Assembly (NCBI RefSeq): GCF_900103635.1 | Contig: NZ_FMXK01000008.1 | Span: 124,001 to 188,000, forward strand | Reading direction: 5' to 3' | Origin: Butyrivibrio sp. INlla18 | Lineage (GTDB): Bacteria; Bacillota; Clostridia; Lachnospirales; Lachnospiraceae | DNA length: 64,000 nucleotides | Part shown: piece by piece, positions 33,453 to 42,491 of the stretch | How the letters are laid out: every line of letters starts with the position of its first letter | How positions within the stretch are numbered: position 1 is the first letter of the stretch | Notes under the pieces: generated by a model | What the model was told of the DNA's origin: nothing | The model's database searches: none | The model's input: only the letters and a program-made list of their open reading frames with translations | Program-made: the position numbers and the translations under genes

Positions 33453-36311
33453 ATGTCGAGGGACAAGGTGGCAAAAGTAGGGTTTGACAACAGGATAATG
33501 TTTACATATGAAGCTAAGTCATATTCTGGCGTTAACCAAATTGCTACGTTAGTCAGAAAAGACGTAAATCTCGTAACAGGGTTCACAGCCAAAGAGTATG
33601 TCAGAGGCGAGAAGTGCAAGAACCTTGTGATCTACGGAACAGTTGACAGAAGCGATTATCTCGAAGAGCTTGAAAAAAGAGGTGTTGTAAATCTCAAAGA
33701 GGTAAGAGGAAAGTGGGAAGTATACAGCTTTCAGGTAGTTGATCATCCTATGGATGGCGTAGAACACGCTCTTATCATTGCTGGAAGCGACAAAAGAGGT
33801 ACTATCTACGGACTCTTCCATTTATCAGAGCTTCTTGGAGTTTCACCCTTCGTCAATTGGAATCATGCATATCCTCGAAAGAGAAAGAATGTATTCCTGA
33901 CAGATGAAGTTAATGTAGTAACCAAAGAGCCCTCAGTAAAATACAGAGGATTTTTTATAAATGATGAGTGGCCAGCTTTTGGTAACTGGGCAACAGAGCA
34001 CTTTGGAGATGTAAATGCCAAGTGTTATGAGAGAATATTCGAGCTTCTCCTTAGACTTAAGGGAAATTACCTGTGGCCAGCAATGTGGAGATCCAACTTC
34101 AGTATGGATGGCCCTGGACTTGAAAGTGCAAGACTTGCCAATGAACTTGGTGTAGTAATGAGTACATCTCACCATGAGCCTTGCATGAGAACAGGAGAAG
34201 AGTACTCACTTCTTAGAGGTAAGGATTCAATATACGGAGACGATTGGAGCTTTATTTCTAATAGAGAAGGCATTACAAGATTCTGGAGAGACGGTCTTGT
34301 AAGAAACAGAGATTTTGAAAACGTAATTACTCTTGGAATGAGAGGCGAAAGAGATTCCAAGATCCTAGGGCAGGATGCAACCCTTGCCGATAATATAGAT
34401 CTTTTACGAGATGTTCTAAAGACTCAGAACCAGCTCATAAAAGAGATAATAGATGAAGATGTTCAGAAAGTACCAAGACAGTTCGTACTTTTTTCGGAAG
34501 TAGAAGAGTTCTTTTACGGAGATAACAAGACCAAAGGCCTCCTGGGAGATCCAGAGCTTGAAGGCGTAACCTTGATGCTAAGCGACAACAACGTGGGCTA
34601 TACCAGAACACTTCCTTCCAAGGAGATGAGAGACCACAAGGGCGGCTTCGGTATGTATTATCACATGGATATGCATGGCGGACCATTTTCCTATAAGTGG
34701 ATCGGAGCAACATATCTCCCAAGAGTATGGGAGCAGATGACTCAGGCCTATGATTTTGGGGTAAAAGAGATATGGGTTGTAAATGTAGGTGATATAGGAA
34801 CTCAGGAATTTGGACTTTCCTACTTCCTTGATCTTGCATACGACATAGAAAAATGGGGCGGAAAAGATGCTTCTATAACTCAGAAATACGTTTCTGAGTG
34901 GGTTGAGCGTTCATTTGGCGCTATGATGCCACAGTCCCTACGTAACAAGGCTCAGAAGATCATATGGGATTACACAGGTCTTTTGGAAAAAAGACGCCAC
35001 GAGATAATGCATGGCAATGTATATCATCCACTTCACTACGGTGAGGCTCAGGATATACTTGATATATCAGAGGGAATCCTCAAAGAGGCAGCTGCCATCA
35101 AGAAAAGGATAAGCAATCAAGATATGTCAGCCTTCATTTCTCTTTTGTATTATCCAGCTTGTGGAACAGCAAACCTCATGAAGATGTGGATCCTGGCTGG
35201 AAGAAATGAACTTTTTGCTAGGCAGAACAGGATCGAAGCTAATCAGATCGCGGTATTAGTAGATGCTTGTGTCAAAGAAGACGACGCTCTCATTACTGAA
35301 TATGAAACAGTAGATGATGGCTACTACAAGGGCTTTGGAAGATCAGAGCACATCGGCTTTATCAACTGGAATGAAGAAGATGACAGATTCCCAATGAGAT
35401 ACCTTATCTATGGGGCTAATTCTCCAAGAATGATGGTATCCCGCAAGGATGACGAGCACTACATGACAGGTACAGAGTGGTGCGACAGGCCACAGACCTG
35501 GAAAGACATGCTAAGAGCAGATGTAGATAGTATCGAGTTTGATCTTATAAATGGAAGCGAGCATCCATATAGATTTAAGATTACTGCTGACAATGATTGG
35601 ATGAATTTTTCCAAGGTTGAAGGCGAGGTAAAGGCAAGAGAGAGAATAACTCTTTCAGTAGATAAGTCTTTATTAAAAGAAAAAGTGACAGGACATTTTG
35701 ATATTGAGTGCGTAGGATTTGGCACAGCCCATACTACAGTAGAGGTTATGCCACCACAGGCTGTTCCTGGTCATTATATGGAGAGCGACGGATTTGTTTG
35801 TATCGAAGCTGAGCATTTTAGTTCCAAGAAGGATACGACAAAAGGCTCCTTTGAGGTCCTGTCTCCATATGGAAGAAGTGGAAGCGCTATAAAAGTCTTC
35901 CCTTCTACAGCAGATTTTTTGACAGAAAAGAAAAGACCAAGCGTTGAGTACAAGTTCTGGGTAGAGGATGAAGGAGACTACGAGCTCACATTCGACCTTG
36001 CACCAACTACACCAACAACCTTCAAGACTGAGCAGTATCTTGGCTACTCAGTAAATGAAGAAGAGATATGCATAGTTAATTCGGTACATAGAACTGACAT
36101 ACCATATTTCCTAAGTCCGCAGTGGGCGCAGGAGGCCAAGGACAATGTTAAGAAAGTCAGCGAGAAGGTTCGCTTAAAAGCTGGCAAGAATACACTGCAG
36201 TTCTACGGTATGAGTCCAGGCATAGTACTGGAAAGAGTTCTTTTTGTAAGAGATGGGGTAACGATTCCGAGTTCATACTTGGGCCCCAAAGAAAGCTACT
36301 TGGGCGATTGA
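33453..36311 (+). CDS. GH115 xylan alpha-1,2-glucuronidase
   Basis: The 952-residue protein matches GH115 in size and order. It has an N-terminal domain (KNLVIYGTVDRSDYLEEL, IIAGSDKRGTIYGLFHLSE), a barrel with the family stretch RGFFINDEWPAFGNWATEHF, then LRLKGNYLWPAMWRSNF and MSTSHHEPCMR. A helical bundle (about 520-620) and a C-terminal sandwich (about 770-952, VCIEAEHFSSKKDTTKGSFE) complete it. GH115 takes glucuronic acid from internal as well as terminal xylose units and so complements GH67. No signal peptide. The ATG at 33453 has no clear ribosome binding site; GTG 33468, with GAGGGA before it, is an alternative. Confidence 0.94.
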   Translation: MSRDKVAKVGFDNRIMFTYEAKSYSGVNQIATLVRKDVNLVTGFTAKEYVRGEKCKNLVIYGTVDRSDYLEELEKRGVVNLKEVRGKWEVYSFQVVDHPMDGVEHALIIAGSDKRGTIYGLFHLSELLGVSPFVNWNHAYPRKRKNVFLTDEVNVVTKEPSVKYRGFFINDEWPAFGNWATEHFGDVNAKCYERIFELLLRLKGNYLWPAMWRSNFSMDGPGLESARLANELGVVMSTSHHEPCMRTGEEYSLLRGKDSIYGDDWSFISNREGITRFWRDGLVRNRDFENVITLGMRGERDSKILGQDATLADNIDLLRDVLKTQNQLIKEIIDEDVQKVPRQFVLFSEVEEFFYGDNKTKGLLGDPELEGVTLMLSDNNVGYTRTLPSKEMRDHKGGFGMYYHMDMHGGPFSYKWIGATYLPRVWEQMTQAYDFGVKEIWVVNVGDIGTQEFGLSYFLDLAYDIEKWGGKDASITQKYVSEWVERSFGAMMPQSLRNKAQKIIWDYTGLLEKRRHEIMHGNVYHPLHYGEAQDILDISEGILKEAAAIKKRISNQDMSAFISLLYYPACGTANLMKMWILAGRNELFARQNRIEANQIAVLVDACVKEDDALITEYETVDDGYYKGFGRSEHIGFINWNEEDDRFPMRYLIYGANSPRMMVSRKDDEHYMTGTEWCDRPQTWKDMLRADVDSIEFDLINGSEHPYRFKITADNDWMNFSKVEGEVKARERITLSVDKSLLKEKVTGHFDIECVGFGTAHTTVEVMPPQAVPGHYMESDGFVCIEAEHFSSKKDTTKGSFEVLSPYGRSGSAIKVFPSTADFLTEKKRPSVEYKFWVEDEGDYELTFDLAPTTPTTFKTEQYLGYSVNEEEICIVNSVHRTDIPYFLSPQWAQEAKDNVKKVSEKVRLKAGKNTLQFYGMSPGIVLERVLFVRDGVTIPSSYLGPKESYLGD

Positions 36312-36357
36312 TCTTGTGGGGATAAGACATAAATAGAGAAGCATAAGGAGGAAAAGT

Positions 36358-37296
36358 ATGAAAGAGAAGGGGAAGACGTCTAATTTCAAGTTTAGCGTCT
36401 ACATGAAGAGGTATTGGCAGTTATATGTCATGCTTCTGTTACCACTGACATATTTATTAGTGTTCAAATATGCACCAATGGTCTATGTTCAGATTGCATT
36501 TAAGAAGTACAGCTTGGTTGAGAGTATCTGGAAATTGCCAGTAGCAGCCAATCACGGATTTGAGTATTTTATTAAGGCTTTTAAGACTAATGATTTTAAA
36601 TATGCCCTTAGAAATACACTTACACTTAATTTGCTGGATCTGTTTTTTGGTTTTCCAGCACCTATCATTTTTGCACTGATATTAAATGAGCTTTGTTTTG
36701 CAAGATACAAGAAGGTAGTTCAGACAATTGCTTATATGCCTCACTTCCTTTCTTGGGTCATCATCTACAGCTTGGCACTTCAGCTCCTTGCACCAAATGA
36801 TGGTCTTGTAAACATGGTAATTCATGACCTTGGCGGAAAAGCTATTCCATTCCTTAATGAAGAAGGTCACTGGATCGGAAGTTATATTGGCTTTGGTATT
36901 TGGCAGAACTTTGGTTGGGGATCCATTGTTTATCTGGCATCTATCGCAGGTATCAATCCAGAACTATATGAGGCAGCAGCTGTTGATGGAGCAGGAAGGT
37001 TCCGCAAGATGTGGCATATCACTCTTCCAGGAATCAAGCCAACCATCGTAGTTCTTCTCATCATGAGCCTTGGTAATATTCTTGGTGGTGGTTTCGACAG
37101 ACCATTCGCATTCCAGAATAACCTCGTAATGAGAGTTGCTGACGTTATTCCAACATTCGTTTATAGAGTAGGTATTAAGGGACTTCAGTTCTCACTTACA
37201 ACAGCTGTAGGTCTTTTCCAGTCAGTTGTTGGTGTGTTCTTCCTGTTAATGGCTAACTTCATCTCACGCAAACTTGGTGAGAGAGGAATATGGTAA
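36358..37296 (+). CDS. LplB-like ABC sugar permease, importer 3
   Basis: The 312-residue membrane protein is preceded by AAGGAGG with ideal spacing. Helix 1 is LYVMLLLPLTYLLVFKYAPM; the EAA loop is YEAAAVDGAGRFRKMWHITL followed by P. KYAPMVYVQIAFKKYS and NILGGGFDRPFAFQN mark it as the LplB type, found with large binding proteins for plant-wall oligosaccharides. It is 47 bp after GH115 and pairs with the next gene. Confidence 0.93.
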   Translation: MKEKGKTSNFKFSVYMKRYWQLYVMLLLPLTYLLVFKYAPMVYVQIAFKKYSLVESIWKLPVAANHGFEYFIKAFKTNDFKYALRNTLTLNLLDLFFGFPAPIIFALILNELCFARYKKVVQTIAYMPHFLSWVIIYSLALQLLAPNDGLVNMVIHDLGGKAIPFLNEEGHWIGSYIGFGIWQNFGWGSIVYLASIAGINPELYEAAAVDGAGRFRKMWHITLPGIKPTIVVLLIMSLGNILGGGFDRPFAFQNNLVMRVADVIPTFVYRVGIKGLQFSLTTAVGLFQSVVGVFFLLMANFISRKLGERGIW

Positions 37297-37311
37297 AGGA
37301 GGAGCATAGAC

Positions 37312-38184
37312 ATGAAAGTTAAATCAAGAGCAGATAAAATCTGGGATATTGTATTTGTGATCTTTTGCTTGCTTGTAAGTGCGATCTGCATTATCCCAAT
37401 GTTAAACCTCCTTGCTAAGTCACTTAGCGGTGTGGATTATATCGTAAGAAGTGAAGTATATCTTATTCCAAAGGGACTGAACTTCAAGGCATATGCAACA
37501 GTACTTAAGGATGCCAAGTACATAAGAGCTTTCTTCTGGACAGTTTTCCTTACTATCATTTGTACAGTTGCATCACTTACAATGACAACACTTTGCGCTT
37601 ATCCTCTTATCTTCGAAGGACTTAGGGGCAGAAAAGCAATAAACGTATTCATTACTATCACGATGTTTTTCAATGCAGGAACAATTCCTAACTACCTGCT
37701 GATGCAGAAGCTTAACCTTTTGAGTAACCCATTGGTTCTCATCATTCCTGGTGTAATGAGCGTATACAACATGATCATCATGCGAAGCTTCTTTTATGGG
37801 ATACCAGATAGCCTTCGTGAATCAGCCGAGATTGATGGAGCATCATTCTTTAGGATATTGATCAGTATTTATCTTCCTCTTTCCAAGCCTGTTATGGCTA
37901 CACTGGCTCTTTTCTATGCAGTAGGAAGATGGAACGGTTATTCAGATGCCCTTATGTACATGAGAGAAGCCAAGTATTATACATTGCAGCTTCTTTTGTA
38001 CAACATCATCAACAACATCAACCAGGTTGAGGTTGCAACACAGGAAGGCTTCTCAGCACCAGGTCTTTCAGAATCGCTTAAGGCTGCGGTAGTAATGTTC
38101 TCAACAGTGCCTATCCTGTGCATCTACCCATTCCTTCAGAAGTACTTTATTCACGGGGTTACATTAGGTGCTGTAAAAGAATGA
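37312..38184 (+). CDS. YtcP/LplC-like ABC sugar permease, importer 3
   Basis: The 290-residue membrane protein has six helices and the EAA loop RESAEIDGASFFRILISIYL followed by P. It begins MKVKSRADKIWDIVF, like LplC/YtcP subunits, and ends in FIHGVTLGAVKE, the classic tail of that subfamily. AAAGGAGGAGC precedes it. It ends just one base before the first covarying hairpin (38185). Confidence 0.93.
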   Translation: MKVKSRADKIWDIVFVIFCLLVSAICIIPMLNLLAKSLSGVDYIVRSEVYLIPKGLNFKAYATVLKDAKYIRAFFWTVFLTIICTVASLTMTTLCAYPLIFEGLRGRKAINVFITITMFFNAGTIPNYLLMQKLNLLSNPLVLIIPGVMSVYNMIIMRSFFYGIPDSLRESAEIDGASFFRILISIYLPLSKPVMATLALFYAVGRWNGYSDALMYMREAKYYTLQLLLYNIINNINQVEVATQEGFSAPGLSESLKAAVVMFSTVPILCIYPFLQKYFIHGVTLGAVKE

Positions 38185-38215
38185 TCACTTGGCGAGGTAT
38201 TTTCGAGCTTAGTGA
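38185..38215 (+). repeat. Covarying hairpin repeat, copy 1
   Basis: A 31-nt element directly after the permease stop: outer arm TCACT with AGTGA, T-T mismatch, inner GGC with GCT (with a G-T wobble), and a loop GAGGTATTTTCGA. Copies at 43972, 44016 and 44065 have the same loop core but altered, still pairing arms. Confidence 0.65.
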
Positions 38216-38223
38216 GAATTCTT

Positions 38224-38255
38224 GTTCTGGCTCACACGAAGTGTGAGAGCAGAAC
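38224..38255 (+). promoter_or_regulatory. Second hairpin upstream of the binding-protein gene
   Basis: GTTCT...CTCACAC (38224-38237) pairs with GTGTGAG...AGAAC (38241-38255), with a small internal bulge. No T run follows. With copy 1 of the hairpin repeat it separates permease from binding-protein mRNA, probably adjusting their ratio. Confidence 0.55.
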
Positions 38256-38303
38256 TTCCTTATTGGTAGTAATTTAAATTTAAATAAATATGGAGGTATA
38301 GTT

Positions 38304-40013
38304 ATGAAGAAAAAGGTATTATCTATGTTTCTTGCATCCGTTATGGCACTTTCAATCGTGGCTTGCGGATCATCAAACGGGGGCTCTGAGACCCAGACTG
38401 GCACAGATACAGCTAAGCAGGAAACTGCTACTGAGTCTGAGACAACAGCTGAGCCAGAGACTGCATCTGAACTTGTTGACGGCAAGTTTGCTGAGACAAG
38501 AAAGATCACAGTAGAGATCTACGACAGAGGAAACGATGGCGGATCAGATCCAGAAAACAACATGTACACAGAGTACATCAAAAAGGGAATGCTTGAAGAG
38601 CACAACGTAGAAGTTACTTTCAAGAAGGTTCCAAGATGGACAGAGGTTGATGATATCAACAACCTTCTTGCAGCTGGCGAAGCTCCAGACATCTGCGTAA
38701 CTTACAGCTATCCTACAGTTCTTACATACGCTCAGATGGGCGGTGTTATCGACCTTGCTGACTATGTAGATGCATACAAGGCTGATCTTCCAAATCTTTG
38801 GAACTGGCTTGGCGAGCAGAACATCTACTGGGATAAGGATCCTAAGACAGGTTCTATCTGGGCAATCGAAGGTAGACGTGCTGAGCAGCAGAGAATCGTA
38901 ACATTCGTTCGTCAGGACTGGCTTGATAAGCTTGGGCTTGAGGCTCCAAAGACAACTCAGGAATTCGAAGATATGCTTATTGCATTCAGAGATAACGCTG
39001 ATACTCTTCTTGGAAAAGACGCTTCTAAGATGGTTCCATTCTCAACAAGCTATGATGTAGGTTGGAGAACAGCTAACATCATCACATCTTTCATGGATCC
39101 TAAGATCACAGATAAGGAATACTACATCAACGGATTCGATGACAGAATGGTAACACAGGCTTCTACAAAGGAAGCAGTTAAGCTCCTTAACAAGTGGTAC
39201 AACGAAGACCTTATTTGGAAAGATTTCGCTCTTTATGGAAGCGGAGACACAACTGAGGATGACATGATCAAGGCTGGTTATGTTGGTGCATTCCAGCACA
39301 ACTGGGATTATGTATTCAGAAACGGTGAAGACAGCATCAACGCAAACCTTAAGAGAAATGTAGGTGAAGATGCTAAGTTTGTTGCTGTAGATTGCTTCCA
39401 GAACTCAGACGGAAAGTATGCTAAGTGGCTTTACAGCTCAGCTGGTGACAGAAAGATCTTCTTCCCAACAACAAACACTGAGCCTCTTGCTTCACTTCTT
39501 TATGTTGACTTCATTTCAAAGCCTGAGACAATTAAGTACCTTCAGGCTGGTGACGAAGGCGTAACACACGAAGTTCTTGATTCTGGTGCTATCCAGATCA
39601 TTGCTGCAACAGGCGATGCAATCCAGAACTCTGGTAAGAACATTGACTACACAATCACATGTAACGGAACAAACTTCGGTGATGAGAAGCTTGCAGCTCT
39701 TTCACTTGCATATGGTTATGCAGAGGCAGATCCTGAGCTTGTAAGCCAGGCAGACGTTATCTCTCGTACAGATGGTATTGAGCCAGTTAATGTAAACGTT
39801 GGTGAGATCACAGCAGAAGCTGGTGTTGGTGATACTCTTTCATCAAAGAGAGACCAGATCTATGATAACGCTGTAGTTGCAGCAGAAGCTGACTTCGATT
39901 CAACATGGGATAGCTATATGTCAGATTACCTCTCAGCAGGTGGACAGGCTATCATGGATGAGCGTGCAGAGAAGTGGGCTGAGTACTTCGGCGATGCAGA
40001 CATGCTCCCATAA
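38304..40013 (+). CDS. LplA-like extracellular solute-binding lipoprotein, importer 3
   Basis: The 569-residue protein has a lipoprotein signal ending SIVACG, a Thr/Glu/Ser-rich linker to about residue 50, and a large binding domain: RKITVEIYDRGNDGGSDPEN, VTFKKVPRWTEVDDINNLLA, FVRQDWLDKLGLEAPKTTQE and WYNEDLIWKDFALYG. This size and the E-x-Y-D-R-G start are typical of LplA-like proteins that work with LplB/YtcP permeases. It is likely the highest-expressed member of this operon, lying after two hairpins and before a strong terminator. Likely cargo is glucuronylated xylo-oligosaccharide, inferred from GH115 in the same unit. Confidence 0.94.
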   Translation: MKKKVLSMFLASVMALSIVACGSSNGGSETQTGTDTAKQETATESETTAEPETASELVDGKFAETRKITVEIYDRGNDGGSDPENNMYTEYIKKGMLEEHNVEVTFKKVPRWTEVDDINNLLAAGEAPDICVTYSYPTVLTYAQMGGVIDLADYVDAYKADLPNLWNWLGEQNIYWDKDPKTGSIWAIEGRRAEQQRIVTFVRQDWLDKLGLEAPKTTQEFEDMLIAFRDNADTLLGKDASKMVPFSTSYDVGWRTANIITSFMDPKITDKEYYINGFDDRMVTQASTKEAVKLLNKWYNEDLIWKDFALYGSGDTTEDDMIKAGYVGAFQHNWDYVFRNGEDSINANLKRNVGEDAKFVAVDCFQNSDGKYAKWLYSSAGDRKIFFPTTNTEPLASLLYVDFISKPETIKYLQAGDEGVTHEVLDSGAIQIIAATGDAIQNSGKNIDYTITCNGTNFGDEKLAALSLAYGYAEADPELVSQADVISRTDGIEPVNVNVGEITAEAGVGDTLSSKRDQIYDNAVVAAEADFDSTWDSYMSDYLSAGGQAIMDERAEKWAEYFGDADMLP

Positions 40014-40037
40014 TAACTAGACTTTTAAAGTGAATTT

Positions 40038-40069
40038 GAGGCATAACCCTTGCGGTTATGCCTCTTTTT
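40038..40069 (+). terminator. Intrinsic terminator of the GH115/importer 3 operon
   Basis: GAGGCATAACC (40038-40048) pairs with GGTTATGCCTC (40054-40064) and is followed by five T residues. Confidence 0.92.
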
Positions 40070-40179
40070 CTATCCGCAAATATTAAGCTGATTAAGGCAA
40101 AAAATGGTAAGAAAAAACAATTTCCATTCTTTAAAATTGAAAATGGATCACAAAAGATTAATTAAAGGGGATTGTTTTT

Positions 40180-42303
40180 ATGAATAGAGAGGAAGCTAGA
40201 AAGCGAGCAAAAGAACTTGTTGCTAAGATGACTGTTGATGAAAAAGCATCACAGCTTCGTTATGACGCTCCAGCTATCGATAGACTGGGAATTCCAGCAT
40301 ACAACTGGTGGAATGAAGCTCTTCACGGAGTTGCAAGAGCGGGCACAGCTACAATGTTCCCACAGGCTATTGGACTTGCAGCTGCATTCGATGAGGACCT
40401 TATGGGAGCCATCGGTGATATTGTTGCTATTGAGGCTCGTGCCAAGTACAACGAGCAGTCCAAGAGAGAGGATAGAGATATTTACAAGGGACTCACTTTC
40501 TGGGCTCCTAATGTAAATATATTCAGAGACCCACGTTGGGGTAGAGGTCATGAGACCTATGGAGAAGATCCTTATCTTACCAGCAGACTTGCAGTTCCAT
40601 TTGTTAAGGGAATGCAGGGTGATGGAGAATATATGAAGGTTGCTGCATGTGCCAAGCACTTCGCAGTGCATTCAGGACCAGAAGGAGAGAGACATTTCTT
40701 TGACGCCAAGGCATCCAAGAAGGACTTGGAAGAGACATACCTTCCTGCTTTCGAGGCATGCGTAAAGGAAGCTGGCGTTGAGGCAGTAATGGGCGCATAT
40801 AACAGAACAAATGGTGAGCCATGCTGCGCAAACAAGCCTCTCATGGTAGATACTTTAAGAGGTAAGTGGGGATTCGAAGGTCACTTCGTATCAGACTGCT
40901 GGGCGATCAAGGATTTCCATGAAAATCACAAGGTAACAAGTAGCCCAGAAGAGTCAGCTAAGCTTGCTCTTGAAATGGGATGTGACCTTAACTGCGGATG
41001 TACTTATCAGACTATCATGAATGCTTATAGAGCAGGCATTCTTGATGAAGAGCTCATTACAACATCCTGTGAGAGACTCTTTACTACAAGATTCCTTCTT
41101 GGAATGTTTGATAAGACAGAGTATGATGAGATTCCTTTTGAGAAGGTTGAGTGCAAAGAGCATCTTGCTGTAGCTAGCAGAGCTGCAAGGGAGTCAGTAG
41201 TACTTCTTAAAAATGATGGACTTCTTCCACTTGATAAGTCCAAGATAAGGACTATTGGCGTAGTTGGACCAAATGCTAACTCAAGACTTTCACTTATTGG
41301 TAACTATCATGGAACAGCTTCTAGATACATCACTGTTCTTGAAGGTATCCAGGACAAGGTTGGAGATGACGTCAGAGTTCTTTATTCTGAAGGCTCAGAC
41401 ATCTTCAAGAATAACATCAGTAACCTGGCAGATCCTAATCTTCCAGACAGACTCTCAGAGGCGCAGGCTGTTGCTGATCACTCAGATGTAGTGGTAGTAG
41501 TAGTTGGTCTTGATGAGAACCTCGAAGGAGAAGAGGGCGATGCAGGCAATCAGTTTGCATCAGGAGACAAGATCAATCTTAATCTTCCTCTTTGCCAGAG
41601 ACAGCTCCTTTACTCAGTACTTGAGTGTGGCAAGCCTACTATCGTAATCGATATGGCTGGTAGTGCTATCGACCTTAGCAAGGCTGAGGAAGAGGCCAAT
41701 GCAGTACTTCAGGCTTGGTATCCAGGTGCTAGAGGCGGTAAGGATGTTGCAGATATCCTCTTTGGTGATGTTTCACCTTCAGGTAAGCTTCCTGTAACGT
41801 TCTATGCATCAGCTGATGATATTCCAGATTTCAAAGACTATTCTATGAAGAATAGAACTTACAGATACTTTGAGGGAACACCTCTTTATCCATTTGGATA
41901 TGGCCTCACATACGGTGATTGTTATGTTAAGCCTGATCATCACTTACATATGGACAATGGCTTCAAGGATGAGCAGATTGATGCAGAGCTTACAGTTAAG
42001 GTTGCAAATGATGGAAAGGAGGATACAGACGAGGTTGTTCAGGTTTATATCAAGGATCTTGATTCTAAGTTTGCTACGACACATCCAAGCCTTTGCGGCT
42101 TCAAGAGAGTGCATGTTCCTGCAGGCTCAGAGGTAGAGGTTACTGTTAAGCTTGATAAGAAGGCATTTACATCTGTAAATGAAGAAGGTGAGAGAAAGGT
42201 GTTTGCCAAGAACTTCAAGCTTTATGCTGGATGCCAGCAGCCAGATGCTAGATCAAAAGAGCTCACTGGACACGAGTGTGTAGAGATCGAGGTTACGCTT
42301 TGA
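40180..42303 (+). CDS. GH3 beta-xylosidase
   Basis: The 707-residue protein without signal peptide has YNWWNEALHGVARAGTATMF near the N-terminus, FWAPNVNIFRDPRWGRGHET and the nucleophile Asp239 in FVSDCWAIKDFHENH. These marks are typical of the GH3 beta-xylosidase branch (VSDC rather than VSDW). The second domain and a complete Fn3-like C-terminus follow (ELTVKVANDGKEDTDEVVQV). It would trim imported xylo-oligosaccharides to xylose in the cytoplasm. It has its own start behind AAAGGGG after a terminator, so it is likely a separate transcript. Confidence 0.93.
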   Translation: MNREEARKRAKELVAKMTVDEKASQLRYDAPAIDRLGIPAYNWWNEALHGVARAGTATMFPQAIGLAAAFDEDLMGAIGDIVAIEARAKYNEQSKREDRDIYKGLTFWAPNVNIFRDPRWGRGHETYGEDPYLTSRLAVPFVKGMQGDGEYMKVAACAKHFAVHSGPEGERHFFDAKASKKDLEETYLPAFEACVKEAGVEAVMGAYNRTNGEPCCANKPLMVDTLRGKWGFEGHFVSDCWAIKDFHENHKVTSSPEESAKLALEMGCDLNCGCTYQTIMNAYRAGILDEELITTSCERLFTTRFLLGMFDKTEYDEIPFEKVECKEHLAVASRAARESVVLLKNDGLLPLDKSKIRTIGVVGPNANSRLSLIGNYHGTASRYITVLEGIQDKVGDDVRVLYSEGSDIFKNNISNLADPNLPDRLSEAQAVADHSDVVVVVVGLDENLEGEEGDAGNQFASGDKINLNLPLCQRQLLYSVLECGKPTIVIDMAGSAIDLSKAEEEANAVLQAWYPGARGGKDVADILFGDVSPSGKLPVTFYASADDIPDFKDYSMKNRTYRYFEGTPLYPFGYGLTYGDCYVKPDHHLHMDNGFKDEQIDAELTVKVANDGKEDTDEVVQVYIKDLDSKFATTHPSLCGFKRVHVPAGSEVEVTVKLDKKAFTSVNEEGERKVFAKNFKLYAGCQQPDARSKELTGHECVEIEVTL

Positions 42304-42390
42304 TAGCTTGTCTTTTTTAGAGACTAAAAAAATTACAAGATATAGGTATTTTGAATAATTTTATCGGGGTATTTTCTATAATTTGGCACG

Positions 42391-42419
42391 TTGTTTTTTA
42401 GTGCTTTTTAGCTGATAAT
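42391..42419 (+). promoter_or_regulatory. Putative promoter of the FucI-family isomerase gene
   Basis: TTGTTT (42391-42396) and GATAAT (42414-42419) are separated by 17 bp in the 188-bp gap before the gene. A TATAAT at 42377-42382 also exists but lacks a properly spaced -35. Confidence 0.5.
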
Positions 42420-42491
42420 GATATACGTCGGTTAGACTAAAGGTAGAGTAGAGCAGATTGCTCTTGGTATAAAAAAGAAAGGGGATTTATT

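Noticed and set aside
42313-42335. Terminator after the GH3 beta-xylosidase (TTTTTTAG-AGA-CTAAAAAA)
   Set aside because: The palindrome is almost only A/T with a three-base loop and no GC stem, so termination is not convincing.
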